NCBI GenBank assembly: GCA_934307065.1
Contig: CAKRCD010000015.1
Span: 1 to 47,112 of the forward strand
Length of the DNA: 47,112 bases
DNA from: an uncultured Bariatricus sp.
GTDB lineage: Bacteria > Bacillota > Clostridia > Lachnospirales > Lachnospiraceae
Direction of reading: 5' to 3'
Shown here: in pieces, positions 17,419 through 26,517 of the stretch
Layout of the letters: each line of letters opens with the position of its first letter
Numbering within the stretch: the first letter of the stretch is position 1
The notes under the pieces: model-generated
What the model was told of the DNA's origin: nothing
Databases searched by the model: none
The model's input: the letters and a program-made list of their open reading frames with translations, nothing else
Program-made: the position numbers and the translations under genes

Positions 17419-19083
17419 CTATTTTACTTCCAGAATAGCGCCTCTGTTTCCGGATGTTACCATGGCTGCGTATCTTGCCAGATATCCTGTGGTAACCTTC
17501 GGTTCTCTCGGCTGCCATTTCGCCTTTCTTGCTGCCAGTTCTTCATCTGAAATTTTTGCATTCAGTGTAAGATTCGGAATATCTATCTGGATAATATCGC
17601 CTTCTTCGATTAAAGCAATTGGTCCGCCCACTGCTGCTTCCGGGGACACATGTCCGATGGAAGCTCCTCTGGATGCTCCACTAAATCGTCCATCTGTAAT
17701 CAATGCTACGGAAGAACCAAGTCCCATTCCTGCAATGGCAGAAGTCGGATTCAGCATCTCTCTCATACCCGGGCCGCCCTTTGGTCCTTCATAGCGGATA
17801 ACCACTACATCACCAGCCACGATTTTACCACTCTTGATTGCATCAATGGCATCTTCTTCACACTCAAAGACTCTTGCAGGTCCTTCATGTACTAACATTT
17901 CCGGAACAACTGCAGAACGTTTTACCACGCTACCGTCCGGTGCAATATTTCCCTTTAATACAGCAAGACCACCTGTCTCACTATATGGGTTGTCGATTGG
18001 ACGGATAACTTCCGGATTTAAGTTCTCGCAGCCCTCGATATTTTCTCCTAAAGTCTTTCCGGTAACGGTCATGCATTCCGTATGAAGAAGCCCACGCTTA
18101 TTTAACTCACTCATGACTGCCGGCACACCACCAGCCTCATTCAAATCTTCCATGTAAGTCGGACCGGCCGGTGCCAGATGGCAAAGGTTTGGTGTCTTTT
18201 CACTGATTCCATTTGCAAAATCAATCTCAAAGTCCATGCCGATTTCATGGGCGATTGCCGGAAGATGTAACATACTGTTGGTAGAACATCCAAGTGCCAT
18301 ATCTACAGTCAGTGCATTTAAGATTGCATCTTCTGTCATAATATCTCTTGGACGGATATTTCTTCTGTAAAGCTCCATTACCTGCATACCGGCATGCTTT
18401 GCCAGACGGATACGCTCTGAATAAACAGCCGGAATGGTACCATTTCCAGGGAGTCCCATACCAAGTACTTCGGTCAGGCAGTTCATACTGTTTGCGGTAT
18501 ACATTCCAGAACAAGAACCGCAGGTCGGACATACTTTATTTTCATATTCGCAGACTTCACATTCGGTCATAGTTCCTGCTGCATAGGCTCCTACTGCCTC
18601 AAACATACTGGAAAGACTTCGTTTCTTGCCATTTACATGACCTGCCAGCATTGGTCCACCGCTGACAAAGATGGTCGGTACATTGATTCTGGCTGCTGCC
18701 ATCAGAAGTCCCGGTACATTCTTATCACAGTTTGGAACCATAACCAGTGCGTCAAACTGATGTGCCAGTGCCATTGCCTCTGTAGAATCCGCAATCAAAT
18801 CTCTGGTAACCAGAGAATACTTCATTCCGATATGTCCCATGGCAATTCCATCACACACTGCAATCGCAGGAAATACAATAGGGGTTCCGCCTGCCATGGC
18901 AACTCCCATCTTTACTGCATTTACAATCTTATCCAGATTCATATGTCCCGGAACAATCTCATTGTAAGAGCTGACAATTCCTACCAATGGTTTTTCCAAT
19001 TCTTCTTTTGTAAGTCCCAATGCGTTAAATAACGAGCGATGCGGTGCCTGCTGCATCCCCTTCTTTACGTTATCACTTTTCAT
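17419..19083 (-). CDS. ilvD: Dihydroxy-acid dehydratase
   Basis: Iron-sulfur enzyme that dehydrates dihydroxy-isovalerate and dihydroxy-methylvalerate to the keto acids of valine and isoleucine. Cluster-binding cysteines appear in NCDKNVPG and [23 protein letters not shown] lies near the C-terminus. The 554-residue length is normal. It is located between leuB (28 nt) and ilvB (18 nt). Confidence 0.97.
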   Translation of the reverse strand: MKSDNVKKGMQQAPHRSLFNALGLTKEELEKPLVGIVSSYNEIVPGHMNLDKIVNAVKMGVAMAGGTPIVFPAIAVCDGIAMGHIGMKYSLVTRDLIADSTEAMALAHQFDALVMVPNCDKNVPGLLMAAARINVPTIFVSGGPMLAGHVNGKKRSLSSMFEAVGAYAAGTMTECEVCEYENKVCPTCGSCSGMYTANSMNCLTEVLGMGLPGNGTIPAVYSERIRLAKHAGMQVMELYRRNIRPRDIMTEDAILNALTVDMALGCSTNSMLHLPAIAHEIGMDFEIDFANGISEKTPNLCHLAPAGPTYMEDLNEAGGVPAVMSELNKRGLLHTECMTVTGKTLGENIEGCENLNPEVIRPIDNPYSETGGLAVLKGNIAPDGSVVKRSAVVPEMLVHEGPARVFECEEDAIDAIKSGKIVAGDVVVIRYEGPKGGPGMREMLNPTSAIAGMGLGSSVALITDGRFSGASRGASIGHVSPEAAVGGPIALIEEGDIIQIDIPNLTLNAKISDEELAARKAKWQPREPKVTTGYLARYAAMVTSGNRGAILEVK

Positions 19084-19111
19084 TTTCTCACGCCTCCTCT
19101 ATTCTATTTTC

Positions 19112-20197
19112 TTACTGTATTCTCTCACAAATAAGGTCACCCATCTGTGCTGTATTTACCTTTGTACAACCTTCTGACATGATATCTCCTGTGCGATACC
19201 CATCTTTTAATACCTTGGAAATGGCTGCCTCTATAGCGTCTGCTGCCGCATCCAAATCAAAACTGTAACGAAGCATCATGGCTGCTGACAGAATCGTTGC
19301 AATCGGATTTGCAATGCCCTGTCCGGCAATATCCGGTGCAGAACCGCCGCTTGGCTCATATAGACCGAATTTTGTCTCATTTAAACTAGCACTTGCAAGC
19401 ATTCCGATGGAACCGGTTACCATACTTGCCTCATCTGATAAAATATCACCGAACATGTTCTCTGTCAGAACCACATCAAACTGTTTTGGATTCTTTACAA
19501 GCTGCATTGCGCAGTTATCAACCAGCATATGTTCTAATGTAACATCCGGGTAATCTGCCGCAACTTCTTCCACAACTTTTCTCCACAATCTGGAAGAATC
19601 CAATACATTTGCCTTATCAATACTGGTTACTTTCTTTCTTCTCTTTCTTGCAATGTCAAATGCGCGGATTGCGATTCTGCGGATTTCATTTTCATTATAT
19701 GTAAGTGAATCATAAGCAGTACGGACACCATTTTCTTCAACCGTCTTTCTCTCTCCGAAATACAGTCCACCGGTCAGCTCTCTCATGATCAAAAGGTCAA
19801 ATCCACCTTCTGTCAGTTCCGGCTTTAACGGACAAGCATCCGATAATTCTTCATAAAGCACCGCCGGTCGCAGGTTTGCAAATAATCCCAGCTCTTTTCT
19901 GATTCTCAGAAGTCCTGCTTCCGGTCTCTTAGATGGCTCTAATTTGTACCATGGCGAAGTGTTTGTGTCTCCACCGATGGAACCCATCAGAACTGCGTCA
20001 TTCATTTTGGCTCTTTCTACAGTCGCATCCGTTAGTGGTACTCCGTGAACATCAATCGAAGCTCCTCCCATCAGTAACTGTTCGTAAGCACATTCAAATC
20101 CGTAGACCTCCCCTGCCTTGTCCAGCACCTTCATTGCCTCTGTCACAACTTCCGGTCCGATGCCGTCGCCTTTAATTACACCAATGTTCAATTTCAT
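19112..20197 (-). CDS. leuB: 3-isopropylmalate dehydrogenase
   Basis: Oxidises and decarboxylates 3-isopropylmalate in leucine synthesis. It shows the N-terminal GDGIGPEV, the substrate region [13 protein letters not shown] with the conserved Arg and Tyr, [15 protein letters not shown] with the catalytic Lys, and the NAD region [17 protein letters not shown]. At 361 residues it is full length. It is the first gene of the operon; leuA and leuCD are not in the window. Its promoter gives a short leader of about 60 nt with no recognisable attenuator. Confidence 0.96.
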   Translation of the reverse strand: MKLNIGVIKGDGIGPEVVTEAMKVLDKAGEVYGFECAYEQLLMGGASIDVHGVPLTDATVERAKMNDAVLMGSIGGDTNTSPWYKLEPSKRPEAGLLRIRKELGLFANLRPAVLYEELSDACPLKPELTEGGFDLLIMRELTGGLYFGERKTVEENGVRTAYDSLTYNENEIRRIAIRAFDIARKRRKKVTSIDKANVLDSSRLWRKVVEEVAADYPDVTLEHMLVDNCAMQLVKNPKQFDVVLTENMFGDILSDEASMVTGSIGMLASASLNETKFGLYEPSGGSAPDIAGQGIANPIATILSAAMMLRYSFDLDAAADAIEAAISKVLKDGYRTGDIMSEGCTKVNTAQMGDLICERIQ

Positions 20198-20267
20198 CGT
20201 TTATTTCCTTCCTTCTATGCCATCCTACATTCATCATACATTTTATGTTGATTTTCTATTATGGTTT

Positions 20268-20296
20268 ATAATATCGTATTTTTCTTCTGATTTCAA
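20268..20296 (-). promoter_or_regulatory. Promoter of the leuB-ilvD-ilvB-serC-serA operon
   Basis: On the minus strand TTGAAA (20296-20291) and TATTAT (20273-20268) are 17 nt apart, upstream of leuB and downstream of the yajC terminator. Confidence 0.8.
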
Positions 20297-20325
20297 CCCT
20301 TTACCTCGCAAAAGTGTGAAATAGC

Positions 20326-20367
20326 AAAAACCGTGTATACAAGGTTCTACTGCCTTATATACACGGT
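20326..20367 (-). terminator. Terminator after yajC
   Basis: A long stem (ACCGTGTATAtAAGG with CCTTgTATACACGGT on the minus strand, one mismatch) with an 8-nt loop is followed by TTTTT. Confidence 0.9.
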
Positions 20368-20394
20368 CTTTAAATTCCTATTACTTTTCTTCTC

Positions 20395-20673
20395 TTATGA
20401 GTTAGAAGCTGGCTTTTCTACCTGCATGATTGCTGATTTCTGCATCGGAATACGACAGTTCTTGTTGCTGCCAAATTCTACAATTACATCCTGCTCACCT
20501 ACATCGATGAGAACGCCATAAAAACCGCTTGTTGTAAGAACAGTATCTCCTACCTGCATTTCCGAAAGCATCAGCTGAATTCTCTTCTGTTCTTTCTTCT
20601 GTGGTCTCATAAGCAGGAACCACAAACCACCTAAAACTACAGCGTAGATGATAACTAACTGAACCATATCCAT
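20395..20673 (-). CDS. yajC: Sec translocase accessory subunit YajC
   Basis: Small membrane protein associated with SecDF. There is one N-terminal transmembrane segment (about residues 4-20, LVIIYAVVLGGLWFLLM), then the family motif RPQKKEQKR, and a soluble domain with VGDTVLTTSGFYGVL. The start is set at ATG 20673 by AGGAGG 8 nt upstream, giving 92 residues; a longer frame to 20739 lacks support. It lies downstream of tgt, the usual tgt-yajC neighbourhood. Confidence 0.95.
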   Translation of the reverse strand: MDMVQLVIIYAVVLGGLWFLLMRPQKKEQKRIQLMLSEMQVGDTVLTTSGFYGVLIDVGEQDVIVEFGSNKNCRIPMQKSAIMQVEKPASNS

Positions 20674-20710
20674 TTTCTGTTTCCTCCTAATTGTAATAAA
20701 AACTATATCT

Positions 20711-20739
20711 ACTATACACAATCCTATGCATTTCAGCAA
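20711..20739 (-). promoter_or_regulatory. Candidate promoter of yajC
   Basis: TTGCTG (20739-20734) and TATAGT (20716-20711) are 17 nt apart on the minus strand, in the gap between tgt and yajC. The -35 match is weak. Confidence 0.45.
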
Positions 20740-20772
20740 GGGAATTTCAAATAATTTTACACTTATACACTT

Positions 20773-21906
20773 TTATTCTTCTTTTTCTTCCATTCTGTTT
20801 AAGGTTTCTTTCTTAAACTCTTTATATCTTCCTGCATCAATAGCATCTCTGATTTCTTCCATCAGTGTATTGTAATAATACAGATTATGCAGGACGCAAA
20901 GACGCATACCAAGCATTTCTTTCGCCTTCAGCAAATGTCGGATATAAGCTCTGGAATATCTGCGGCAAGCCGGGCACTGGCAGCCTTCTTCAATCGGGCG
21001 CTCATCCAGTTCATATTTCGCATTAAACAGATTTAATTTCCCATGCTTTGTATAAACGTGTCCGTGTCTTCCGTTACGGCTCGGATATACGCAGTCAAAG
21101 AAATCCACACCTCTGTCGACTGCTTCCAGAATATTTGCCGGTGTTCCTACTCCCATAAGATAGGTCGGTTTGTTTACCGGTAAATACGGAACTACCGCAT
21201 CTAAAATCTGATACATCTCCTCATGGGTTTCTCCAACCGCAAGTCCTCCCACTGCATAGCCGTCCAAATCCATTTCTGCAATCTGCTGTGCCTGGGCAAT
21301 ACGGATATCCTCATAAATAGCACCCTGATTGATTCCGAATAACATCTGTTTCTTGTTAATCGTATCGTCCAGCGAATTCAGTCTTGCCATCTCTTCTTTG
21401 CATCTTGCAAGCCAGCGCACTGTCCGATCTACCGAGTTCTGGATATATTTCCGGTCAGCCACACTGGAAGGGCACTCATCAAATGCCATGGCAATGGTGG
21501 AGGCCAGATTGGACTGAATCTGCATACTTTCTTCCGGTCCCATGAAAATCTTTCTGCCATCGATGTGCGAATTGAAATACACTCCTTCTTCTTTGATTTT
21601 TCGGAGTCCTGCCAGCGAAAACACCTGAAATCCGCCTGAATCCGTCAGAATTGGTTTATTCCATGACATAAATTTGTGCAGACCGCCAAGCTGCTTGATT
21701 ACCTTATCTCCCGGTCGCACATGCAAATGGTAGGTATTGGAAAGCTCGACCTGCGTCTTAATTCCTTCCAAATCTTCTGTAGACACGGCACCCTTGATAG
21801 CCGCGACCGTTCCTACATTCATAAATACCGGAGTTTCAATGACTCCATGGACTGTGTGAAGACGTCCACGCTTCGCCAGCCCATCTCTTTTGATTAATTC
21901 GTACAT
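20773..21906 (-). CDS. tgt: Queuine/preQ1 tRNA-guanine transglycosylase
   Basis: Exchanges guanine-34 for preQ1 in tRNAs with GUN anticodons. The general-base region is ILTDSGGFQVFSL, the nucleophile Asp is in FFDCVYPSRNGRHG, and the zinc site is CQCPACRRYSRAYIRHL plus a downstream His. At 377 residues the length is typical. TTGGAG precedes the ATG. It lies between the L,D-transpeptidase gene and yajC on the same strand. Confidence 0.97.
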   Translation of the reverse strand: MYELIKRDGLAKRGRLHTVHGVIETPVFMNVGTVAAIKGAVSTEDLEGIKTQVELSNTYHLHVRPGDKVIKQLGGLHKFMSWNKPILTDSGGFQVFSLAGLRKIKEEGVYFNSHIDGRKIFMGPEESMQIQSNLASTIAMAFDECPSSVADRKYIQNSVDRTVRWLARCKEEMARLNSLDDTINKKQMLFGINQGAIYEDIRIAQAQQIAEMDLDGYAVGGLAVGETHEEMYQILDAVVPYLPVNKPTYLMGVGTPANILEAVDRGVDFFDCVYPSRNGRHGHVYTKHGKLNLFNAKYELDERPIEEGCQCPACRRYSRAYIRHLLKAKEMLGMRLCVLHNLYYYNTLMEEIRDAIDAGRYKEFKKETLNRMEEKEE

Positions 21907-21984
21907 TCTATTTTCTCCAACTTTTTTAATGATATCTTTTTATTGATGTCTGACTTCTGCCAATATATTAGTCACAATAATCTC

Positions 21985-23910
21985 TTAGTAGTGGCACACA
22001 ACCGGTGTTCCTGCCGATACATTGTTAAATACCGTCTCCGCAATGTTGTATGGCAGATTGACACATCCATGGGAGCCATGGGTCAGATATCTGTTCCCTC
22101 CAAAAGCGGACTGCCAAGTGGCATCATGAAGTCCGATTCCACCATTAAACGGCATCCAGAAAGCAACCGGTGATTCCCACTCATAGTTTCCGTCCGCCTT
22201 CTTTGGTCCACGCAGAACCGCATTCCGCTTACAATAACGAATACTGTACACACCCTGAGGTGTTGCACTTCCCTCACTTGGCTTTCCGGTTACAATCGGT
22301 GAACTTGTCACTACACTTCCATTTACAAACAAGTACATATACTGATTGGTCAAGTCTACTTCCACATAAGTATCTCCCCAGTCTGCCGCTCCATGGGAAG
22401 CCGCTGTCTGCTTATAAACCGGTTCTTTTGTTACCACTTCTTTATTACTGATATTTGTCTCTAATGCTGCAATTTCTGCTGCCTGATCAATTTTCCAGCC
22501 ATAATCGCCACCTTCTACATTTACCGTATTACCGCTTCCGGATGTAAATGTTCTCTGCTTCCGGTAAGTATCGTACTTTTCTGCCAATCCTGCAACATAC
22601 TGGGATACTCCTTCTTCATTATAGGTCACATTCATGTTTTCATCCGTAGTCAGCCACTGGGAAATCACAGATGCATCTACAACTTCTGTATTCTCACCAA
22701 AGGTGTAAGTAACCGAAGCTCCTAAATACTCGTTCATTGTCTTGCATGCTGCAAGTACTTCCGGTGAATCGGAAAAATACGCTGCTTTTACATAGCAATC
22801 TTCTGCCACCATATCCAGAGTACTCTGAAATCCGGCAATATACTCTGCCACTTTTGCCTTAAATGCATCTACATCTAACAAACTTCCAATTTCTTCTGCT
22901 TTCACAACAAATTTCTGTCCGTTAAATTCTGGAACAGCAGAGGCCGGAGCTACCTGATTCTCCTCCTGCATACAATCCAGTGCATTAAGCAGATTATCCA
23001 GCTTCGTTTCGTCATAATTCACACCAACCGGTGCCTGAATATCAAAACTCTCCCACAGACTTCTTGGCCACAAGAATACATTCTGATTCTTCAGCAAGGT
23101 ATTTAATTCTTCGCCTTTCTTATAGCTTAAATCTATTTCCTTGCCATCAATCACATCCACATCGCCATCTGACTCTTTCAAAGTCAGCTTATAATCTCCT
23201 ACTTCCTTGGTCATAGTATCTTCTACCTTTGCAACTGTCTGAAGGGAATAATCCACTCCGTTAATGGTAGTATGGAAATAAAAATGACTGGAGAAAAAGA
23301 TTGCAAATCCAAAATACACTGCCAGAATTACTCCAAGAACCGACCCTCCGATAATTCCTAGCACCTTATGTCTCTTTTTCTTCTTTGCAAGCTTTTCTTC
23401 ATCTATTTCATCTTCCGAAAAGTCTGCCTCATCCTCCACGAGTTCTTCTCCGTCCATTATATCCAGTGATGGTTCCAGTTCTTCCCCATCTTCCGCGTCC
23501 AGCGATGGCTCCAGTTCTTCGCCGTCTTCTGTATCTAATGACATTTCCAGTTCTTCACCATCTTCGGCACTTAATTCAGATTCTATCTCTTCGCCATCTT
23601 CGGCAGACAAATCATCTTCTTCCGGCTTTTCTGAAACGTCTTTGACACTTTTCGCAGTGTCTTCTTCCACTTTAGTTTCCTCATCAGCCTTCTTATCTGG
23701 GGAAAACGTTTCCTTAGCTGAATCATCCTTTTTGTTTTCTTCATCAGCCTCCATATCTTCCAATTCTTCACTAATCTCACAACTTTCTTCTGAATTCTCT
23801 TCCGACCCTGCTTTCAGCTCATTTGCAATATCCAGCAATGTTTCTTCCATGATTTCTTCCGAGGACTGACTGATATCCTTTTCTTCCATTTTCTGCTTCC
23901 TCTTCGTCAT
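21985..23910 (-). CDS. Membrane-anchored L,D-transpeptidase (YkuD) with acidic repeat tail
   Basis: Makes 3-3 cross-links in peptidoglycan or attaches proteins to it, outside the membrane. Residues 1-180 are cytoplasmic and extremely acidic, and residues 102-160 hold about five imperfect 12-residue repeats of the form AEDGEELEPSLD. A KKKKR stretch precedes one transmembrane helix (about 184-206). The extracellular part has a region like the PG_binding_4 domain, then the YkuD catalytic domain with HGSHGCVNLP (His614, Cys616) near the C-terminus. At 641 residues it is longer than many homologues because of the tail. It has its own promoter, divergent from aroC. Confidence 0.93.
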   Translation of the reverse strand: MTKRKQKMEEKDISQSSEEIMEETLLDIANELKAGSEENSEESCEISEELEDMEADEENKKDDSAKETFSPDKKADEETKVEEDTAKSVKDVSEKPEEDDLSAEDGEEIESELSAEDGEELEMSLDTEDGEELEPSLDAEDGEELEPSLDIMDGEELVEDEADFSEDEIDEEKLAKKKKRHKVLGIIGGSVLGVILAVYFGFAIFFSSHFYFHTTINGVDYSLQTVAKVEDTMTKEVGDYKLTLKESDGDVDVIDGKEIDLSYKKGEELNTLLKNQNVFLWPRSLWESFDIQAPVGVNYDETKLDNLLNALDCMQEENQVAPASAVPEFNGQKFVVKAEEIGSLLDVDAFKAKVAEYIAGFQSTLDMVAEDCYVKAAYFSDSPEVLAACKTMNEYLGASVTYTFGENTEVVDASVISQWLTTDENMNVTYNEEGVSQYVAGLAEKYDTYRKQRTFTSGSGNTVNVEGGDYGWKIDQAAEIAALETNISNKEVVTKEPVYKQTAASHGAADWGDTYVEVDLTNQYMYLFVNGSVVTSSPIVTGKPSEGSATPQGVYSIRYCKRNAVLRGPKKADGNYEWESPVAFWMPFNGGIGLHDATWQSAFGGNRYLTHGSHGCVNLPYNIAETVFNNVSAGTPVVCHY

Positions 23911-23965
23911 TTTATCTTAACTCCCTGTTATAAATATATTTATATTCTGAATACTCATATCTATT

Positions 23966-23995
23966 ATTGTAATACGAACAGACTCTTATTTGCAA
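23966..23995 (-). promoter_or_regulatory. Promoter of the L,D-transpeptidase gene
   Basis: TTGCAA (23995-23990) and TACAAT (23971-23966) have an 18-nt spacer on the minus strand; the leader would be about 50 nt. Confidence 0.6.
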
Positions 23996-24026
23996 TATAA
24001 ATGTCACTTTTCGACAATTTTTTCAC

Positions 24027-24055
24027 TTGTCCCGAAAGTGTCCGTGTAGTATCAT
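24027..24055 (+). promoter_or_regulatory. Candidate promoter reading through the repeat array into aroC
   Basis: TTGTCC (24027-24032) and TATCAT (24050-24055) have a 17-nt spacer. If it is used, the 57-bp repeat array would be transcribed as a leader of about 410 nt for aroC. The -35 match is moderate. Confidence 0.45.
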
Positions 24056-24065
24056 GATGATACCA

Positions 24066-24119
24066 AGGTTAAAAGTGCTGCATTTCAGGTTTACCTGAAA
24101 ATGCAGTACCTTATAACCT
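24066..24119. other. Long hairpin at the head of the repeat region
   Basis: AGGTTA (24066-24071) pairs with TAACCT (24114-24119), enclosing a strong CTGCATTTCAGGT / ACCTGAAAATGCAG stem (24078-24106). It has no T-run, so it is more likely a leader structure than a terminator. Confidence 0.6.
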
Positions 24120-24168
24120 GCCCAAACATGAGAAAGTAGCCCGGCAGGGCGGATTTCGAATGTTTAAA

Positions 24169-24440
24169 GGATTTCGAGAGCATGTTAATGCGGAGAAATC
24201 CGGCAGTATCATCATACCATTCAAGGGATTTCGAGAGTACATCAGTACGGAGAAATCCGGCGGTATCATCATACCATTCAAGGGATTTCGAGAGTACATC
24301 AGTACGGAGAAATCCGACGGTATCATCATACCATTCAAGGGATTTCGAGAGTACATCAGTACGGAGAAATCCGACGGTATCATCATACCGTTCAAGGGAT
24401 TTCGAGAGCATGTCAATGCGGAGAAATCCGGTGGTATCAT
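24169..24440 (+). repeat. 57-bp tandem repeat array (four full units plus a truncated fifth)
   Basis: Units start at 24169, 24226, 24283, 24340 and 24397, an exact 57-bp period. Each unit begins GGATTTC and carries its complement GAAATCC, enclosing a GAGA/GGA internal loop and a 4-bp inner stem. A second small hairpin GGTAT-CATC-ATACC follows in the linker. Inner units (2-4) have GTAC-ATCA-GTAC; outer units (1 and 5) have GCAT-GTYA-ATGC, so two of the four inner base pairs change on both sides together. The array fills much of the 566-bp space between the L,D-transpeptidase and aroC genes. There are no unique spacers, so it is not a CRISPR. Confidence 0.95.
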
Positions 24441-24476
24441 CGCCAACACACTAACCATAGAAAGGACAACATTTAA

Positions 24477-25574
24477 ATGGCAGGTTCTATTTTCGGAAAA
24501 TTATTTCAGATATCTACCTGGGGAGAATCCCACGGAAAGGGCATCGGTGTTGTAATCGATGGCTGCCCTGCCGGATTACCCTTATCAGAATCTGATATCC
24601 AAACATATTTAGACAGACGTAAACCCGGACAAAGCCAGTTTACAACCATGCGGAAGGAAAGTGACGAAGCGGAGATTCTTTCCGGTGTTTTTGAGGGTAA
24701 AACAACAGGAACTCCGATTTCTATTCTAATCCGCAATCAGGACCAGCGTTCCCATGATTATAGTAATATTATGAACTGCTACCGTCCCGGTCATGCAGAT
24801 TTTACCTTCGATGAGAAATATGGCTTCCGTGATTACCGTGGCGGCGGTCGTTCTTCCGGACGGGAAACAGCAGGGCGTGTGGCTGCCGGAGCAGTTGCTG
24901 CAAAGATTCTGGAAACATTAGGAATCCAGATTCTTGCTTATACCAAATCCATTGGCCCGATTTCGATTCCGGAAGCAGACTATCATTATGAAGAAATTAC
25001 ACAAAACGCTCTCAATATGCCAAATACCGCTTATGCAGAGAAAGCTTCCGCTTATCTGGAATCCTGTATCAAAGAGCAGGACTCTTCCGGTGGAATCATC
25101 GAATGCAGAGTTACCGGACTTCCTGTCGGCATTGGCGATACCGTCTTTGACAAACTGGACGCCAATCTTGCAAAAGCCATGCTTTCTATCGGAGCAGTAA
25201 AAGGCTTTGAAATCGGTGACGGCTTTGCTGCTGCGCAGGCAAAAGGCAGTGAAAATAATGATGTTTTTACAGTAACAGATGGAAAAATCGTAAAGAAATC
25301 CAACCATTCCGGTGGAACTCTGGGCGGAATGAGTGATGGTGCACCTCTTGTTTTCCGCACCGCTATCAAGCCTACTCCTTCTATTTCCAGAGAACAGGAA
25401 ACCGTAGATAAGGATGGAAATCTAGTTTCCCTTACCATCACCGGACGGCATGACCCTGTAATCGTTCCAAGAGCAGTAGTCGTGGTAGAAGCCATGGCAG
25501 CACTTACTATCGTAGATTTACTTTTTACGAATATGTCTGCAAAAATGGATTCATTAACCACATTCTATAAATGA
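24477..25574 (+). CDS. aroC: Chorismate synthase
   Basis: Last shikimate-pathway step: EPSP to chorismate, using reduced FMN. The signatures are GESHGKGIGVVIDGCPAG near the N-terminus and YRGGGRSSGRETAGRVAAGA mid-protein, with conserved His and Arg residues. The 365-residue length is normal. AAAGGA precedes the ATG. It is on the opposite strand from aroB, aroF and aroE and about 13 kb away, downstream of the 57-bp repeat array, which probably forms part of its leader. It is followed after 40 nt by a pseudouridine synthase gene. Confidence 0.97.
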   Translation: MAGSIFGKLFQISTWGESHGKGIGVVIDGCPAGLPLSESDIQTYLDRRKPGQSQFTTMRKESDEAEILSGVFEGKTTGTPISILIRNQDQRSHDYSNIMNCYRPGHADFTFDEKYGFRDYRGGGRSSGRETAGRVAAGAVAAKILETLGIQILAYTKSIGPISIPEADYHYEEITQNALNMPNTAYAEKASAYLESCIKEQDSSGGIIECRVTGLPVGIGDTVFDKLDANLAKAMLSIGAVKGFEIGDGFAAAQAKGSENNDVFTVTDGKIVKKSNHSGGTLGGMSDGAPLVFRTAIKPTPSISREQETVDKDGNLVSLTITGRHDPVIVPRAVVVVEAMAALTIVDLLFTNMSAKMDSLTTFYK

Positions 25575-25614
25575 TAAAGCAGAGTAAAATAATAAAAACA
25601 GAAAGTAGAATATT

Positions 25615-26517
25615 ATGTGGCAGCGAACATTTCAATATAACATCACAGAATCGGATGCATACAACAATATCCATGAACTTCTAAAAGCTCATGGATATTC
25701 TTCTACAGTCATCCGGCATTTAAAGGAAACAGAAAACGGTATTCAGAAGAATGGAGTCTGGGCGAGAGTCTATGAACCACTCGCTTCTGGCGATACAGTC
25801 ACCATTCTTCTCACGGAAGAAGCTTCTTCGGAAAATATTGTACCAACACCCCTTCCTCTGGATATTATCTATGAGGATGAGGATCTGCTTGTCATTAACA
25901 AGGCTTCAGATATGCCAATCCACCCTTCCCAGGGAAATTATGACAATACTCTGGCAAATGCCTGTGCTTATTATTTTCAGCAGAAAGGCGAACCTTTCAC
26001 TTATCGTTGCATCAACCGACTGGACCGGGATACCACCGGGCTTTTAATATTGGCAAGGCATGCTTACAGTGCTTCTCTGCTTTCCTCTATGGTAGCAAAA
26101 AGAGAAATTCATCGTGAATATCTTGCCCTTGCTGCCGGGCTTGTTCCTGATTCCGGTGTCATTGAAGCACCCATTGCAAGAGTGGACGGCTCTACTATTG
26201 AGCGGGAAGTGAATTTTGAAACCGGTGAATTTGCACGCACACATTACAGACGATTAGAATATAAAAATGGGTACTCCCTTGTATCGTTAAAGCTTGATAC
26301 AGGGCGCACCCATCAGATACGTGTTCATATGAAATATATCGACCACCCGCTTCCGGGCGATTTCTTGTATAATCCGGATTATTCTGTGATTCACAGACAG
26401 GCATTACATTCCTACCGTCTGACCTTCACACATCCAATTACCGGAAAAGAATTGCAATTTACTGCACCTCTCCCGGATGATATGAGGCTAAATATGAAAC
26501 CAGATATGCAAATCTAA
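25615..26517 (+). CDS. RluA-family 23S rRNA/tRNA pseudouridine synthase
   Basis: Isomerises specific uridines in rRNA or tRNA. The catalytic motif is INRLDRDTTG (RLD at 135-137, Asp137), followed by LLILARHA, and the C-terminal half has LDTGRTHQIRVHM, the second family signature. The N-terminal 70 residues resemble the S4-like domain that often precedes RluD-type enzymes. The target site cannot be told from the sequence. It is probably cotranscribed with aroC. It converges on the TGS/kinase gene with a 4-nt overlap of stop codons. Confidence 0.92.
   Translation: MWQRTFQYNITESDAYNNIHELLKAHGYSSTVIRHLKETENGIQKNGVWARVYEPLASGDTVTILLTEEASSENIVPTPLPLDIIYEDEDLLVINKASDMPIHPSQGNYDNTLANACAYYFQQKGEPFTYRCINRLDRDTTGLLILARHAYSASLLSSMVAKREIHREYLALAAGLVPDSGVIEAPIARVDGSTIEREVNFETGEFARTHYRRLEYKNGYSLVSLKLDTGRTHQIRVHMKYIDHPLPGDFLYNPDYSVIHRQALHSYRLTFTHPITGKELQFTAPLPDDMRLNMKPDMQI

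Noticed and set aside
24169..24440. CRISPR array
   Set aside because: Units are contiguous at 57 bp with no unique spacers, and no cas gene is nearby.
24111..24555. Open frames on both strands across the 57-bp repeats (19-residue peptide repeats)
   Set aside because: The period is a multiple of three and the unit has no stop, so several frames stay open by construction. The frames overlap aroC and lack convincing starts, and paired changes fit a hairpin better than a protein. Coding is not fully excluded.
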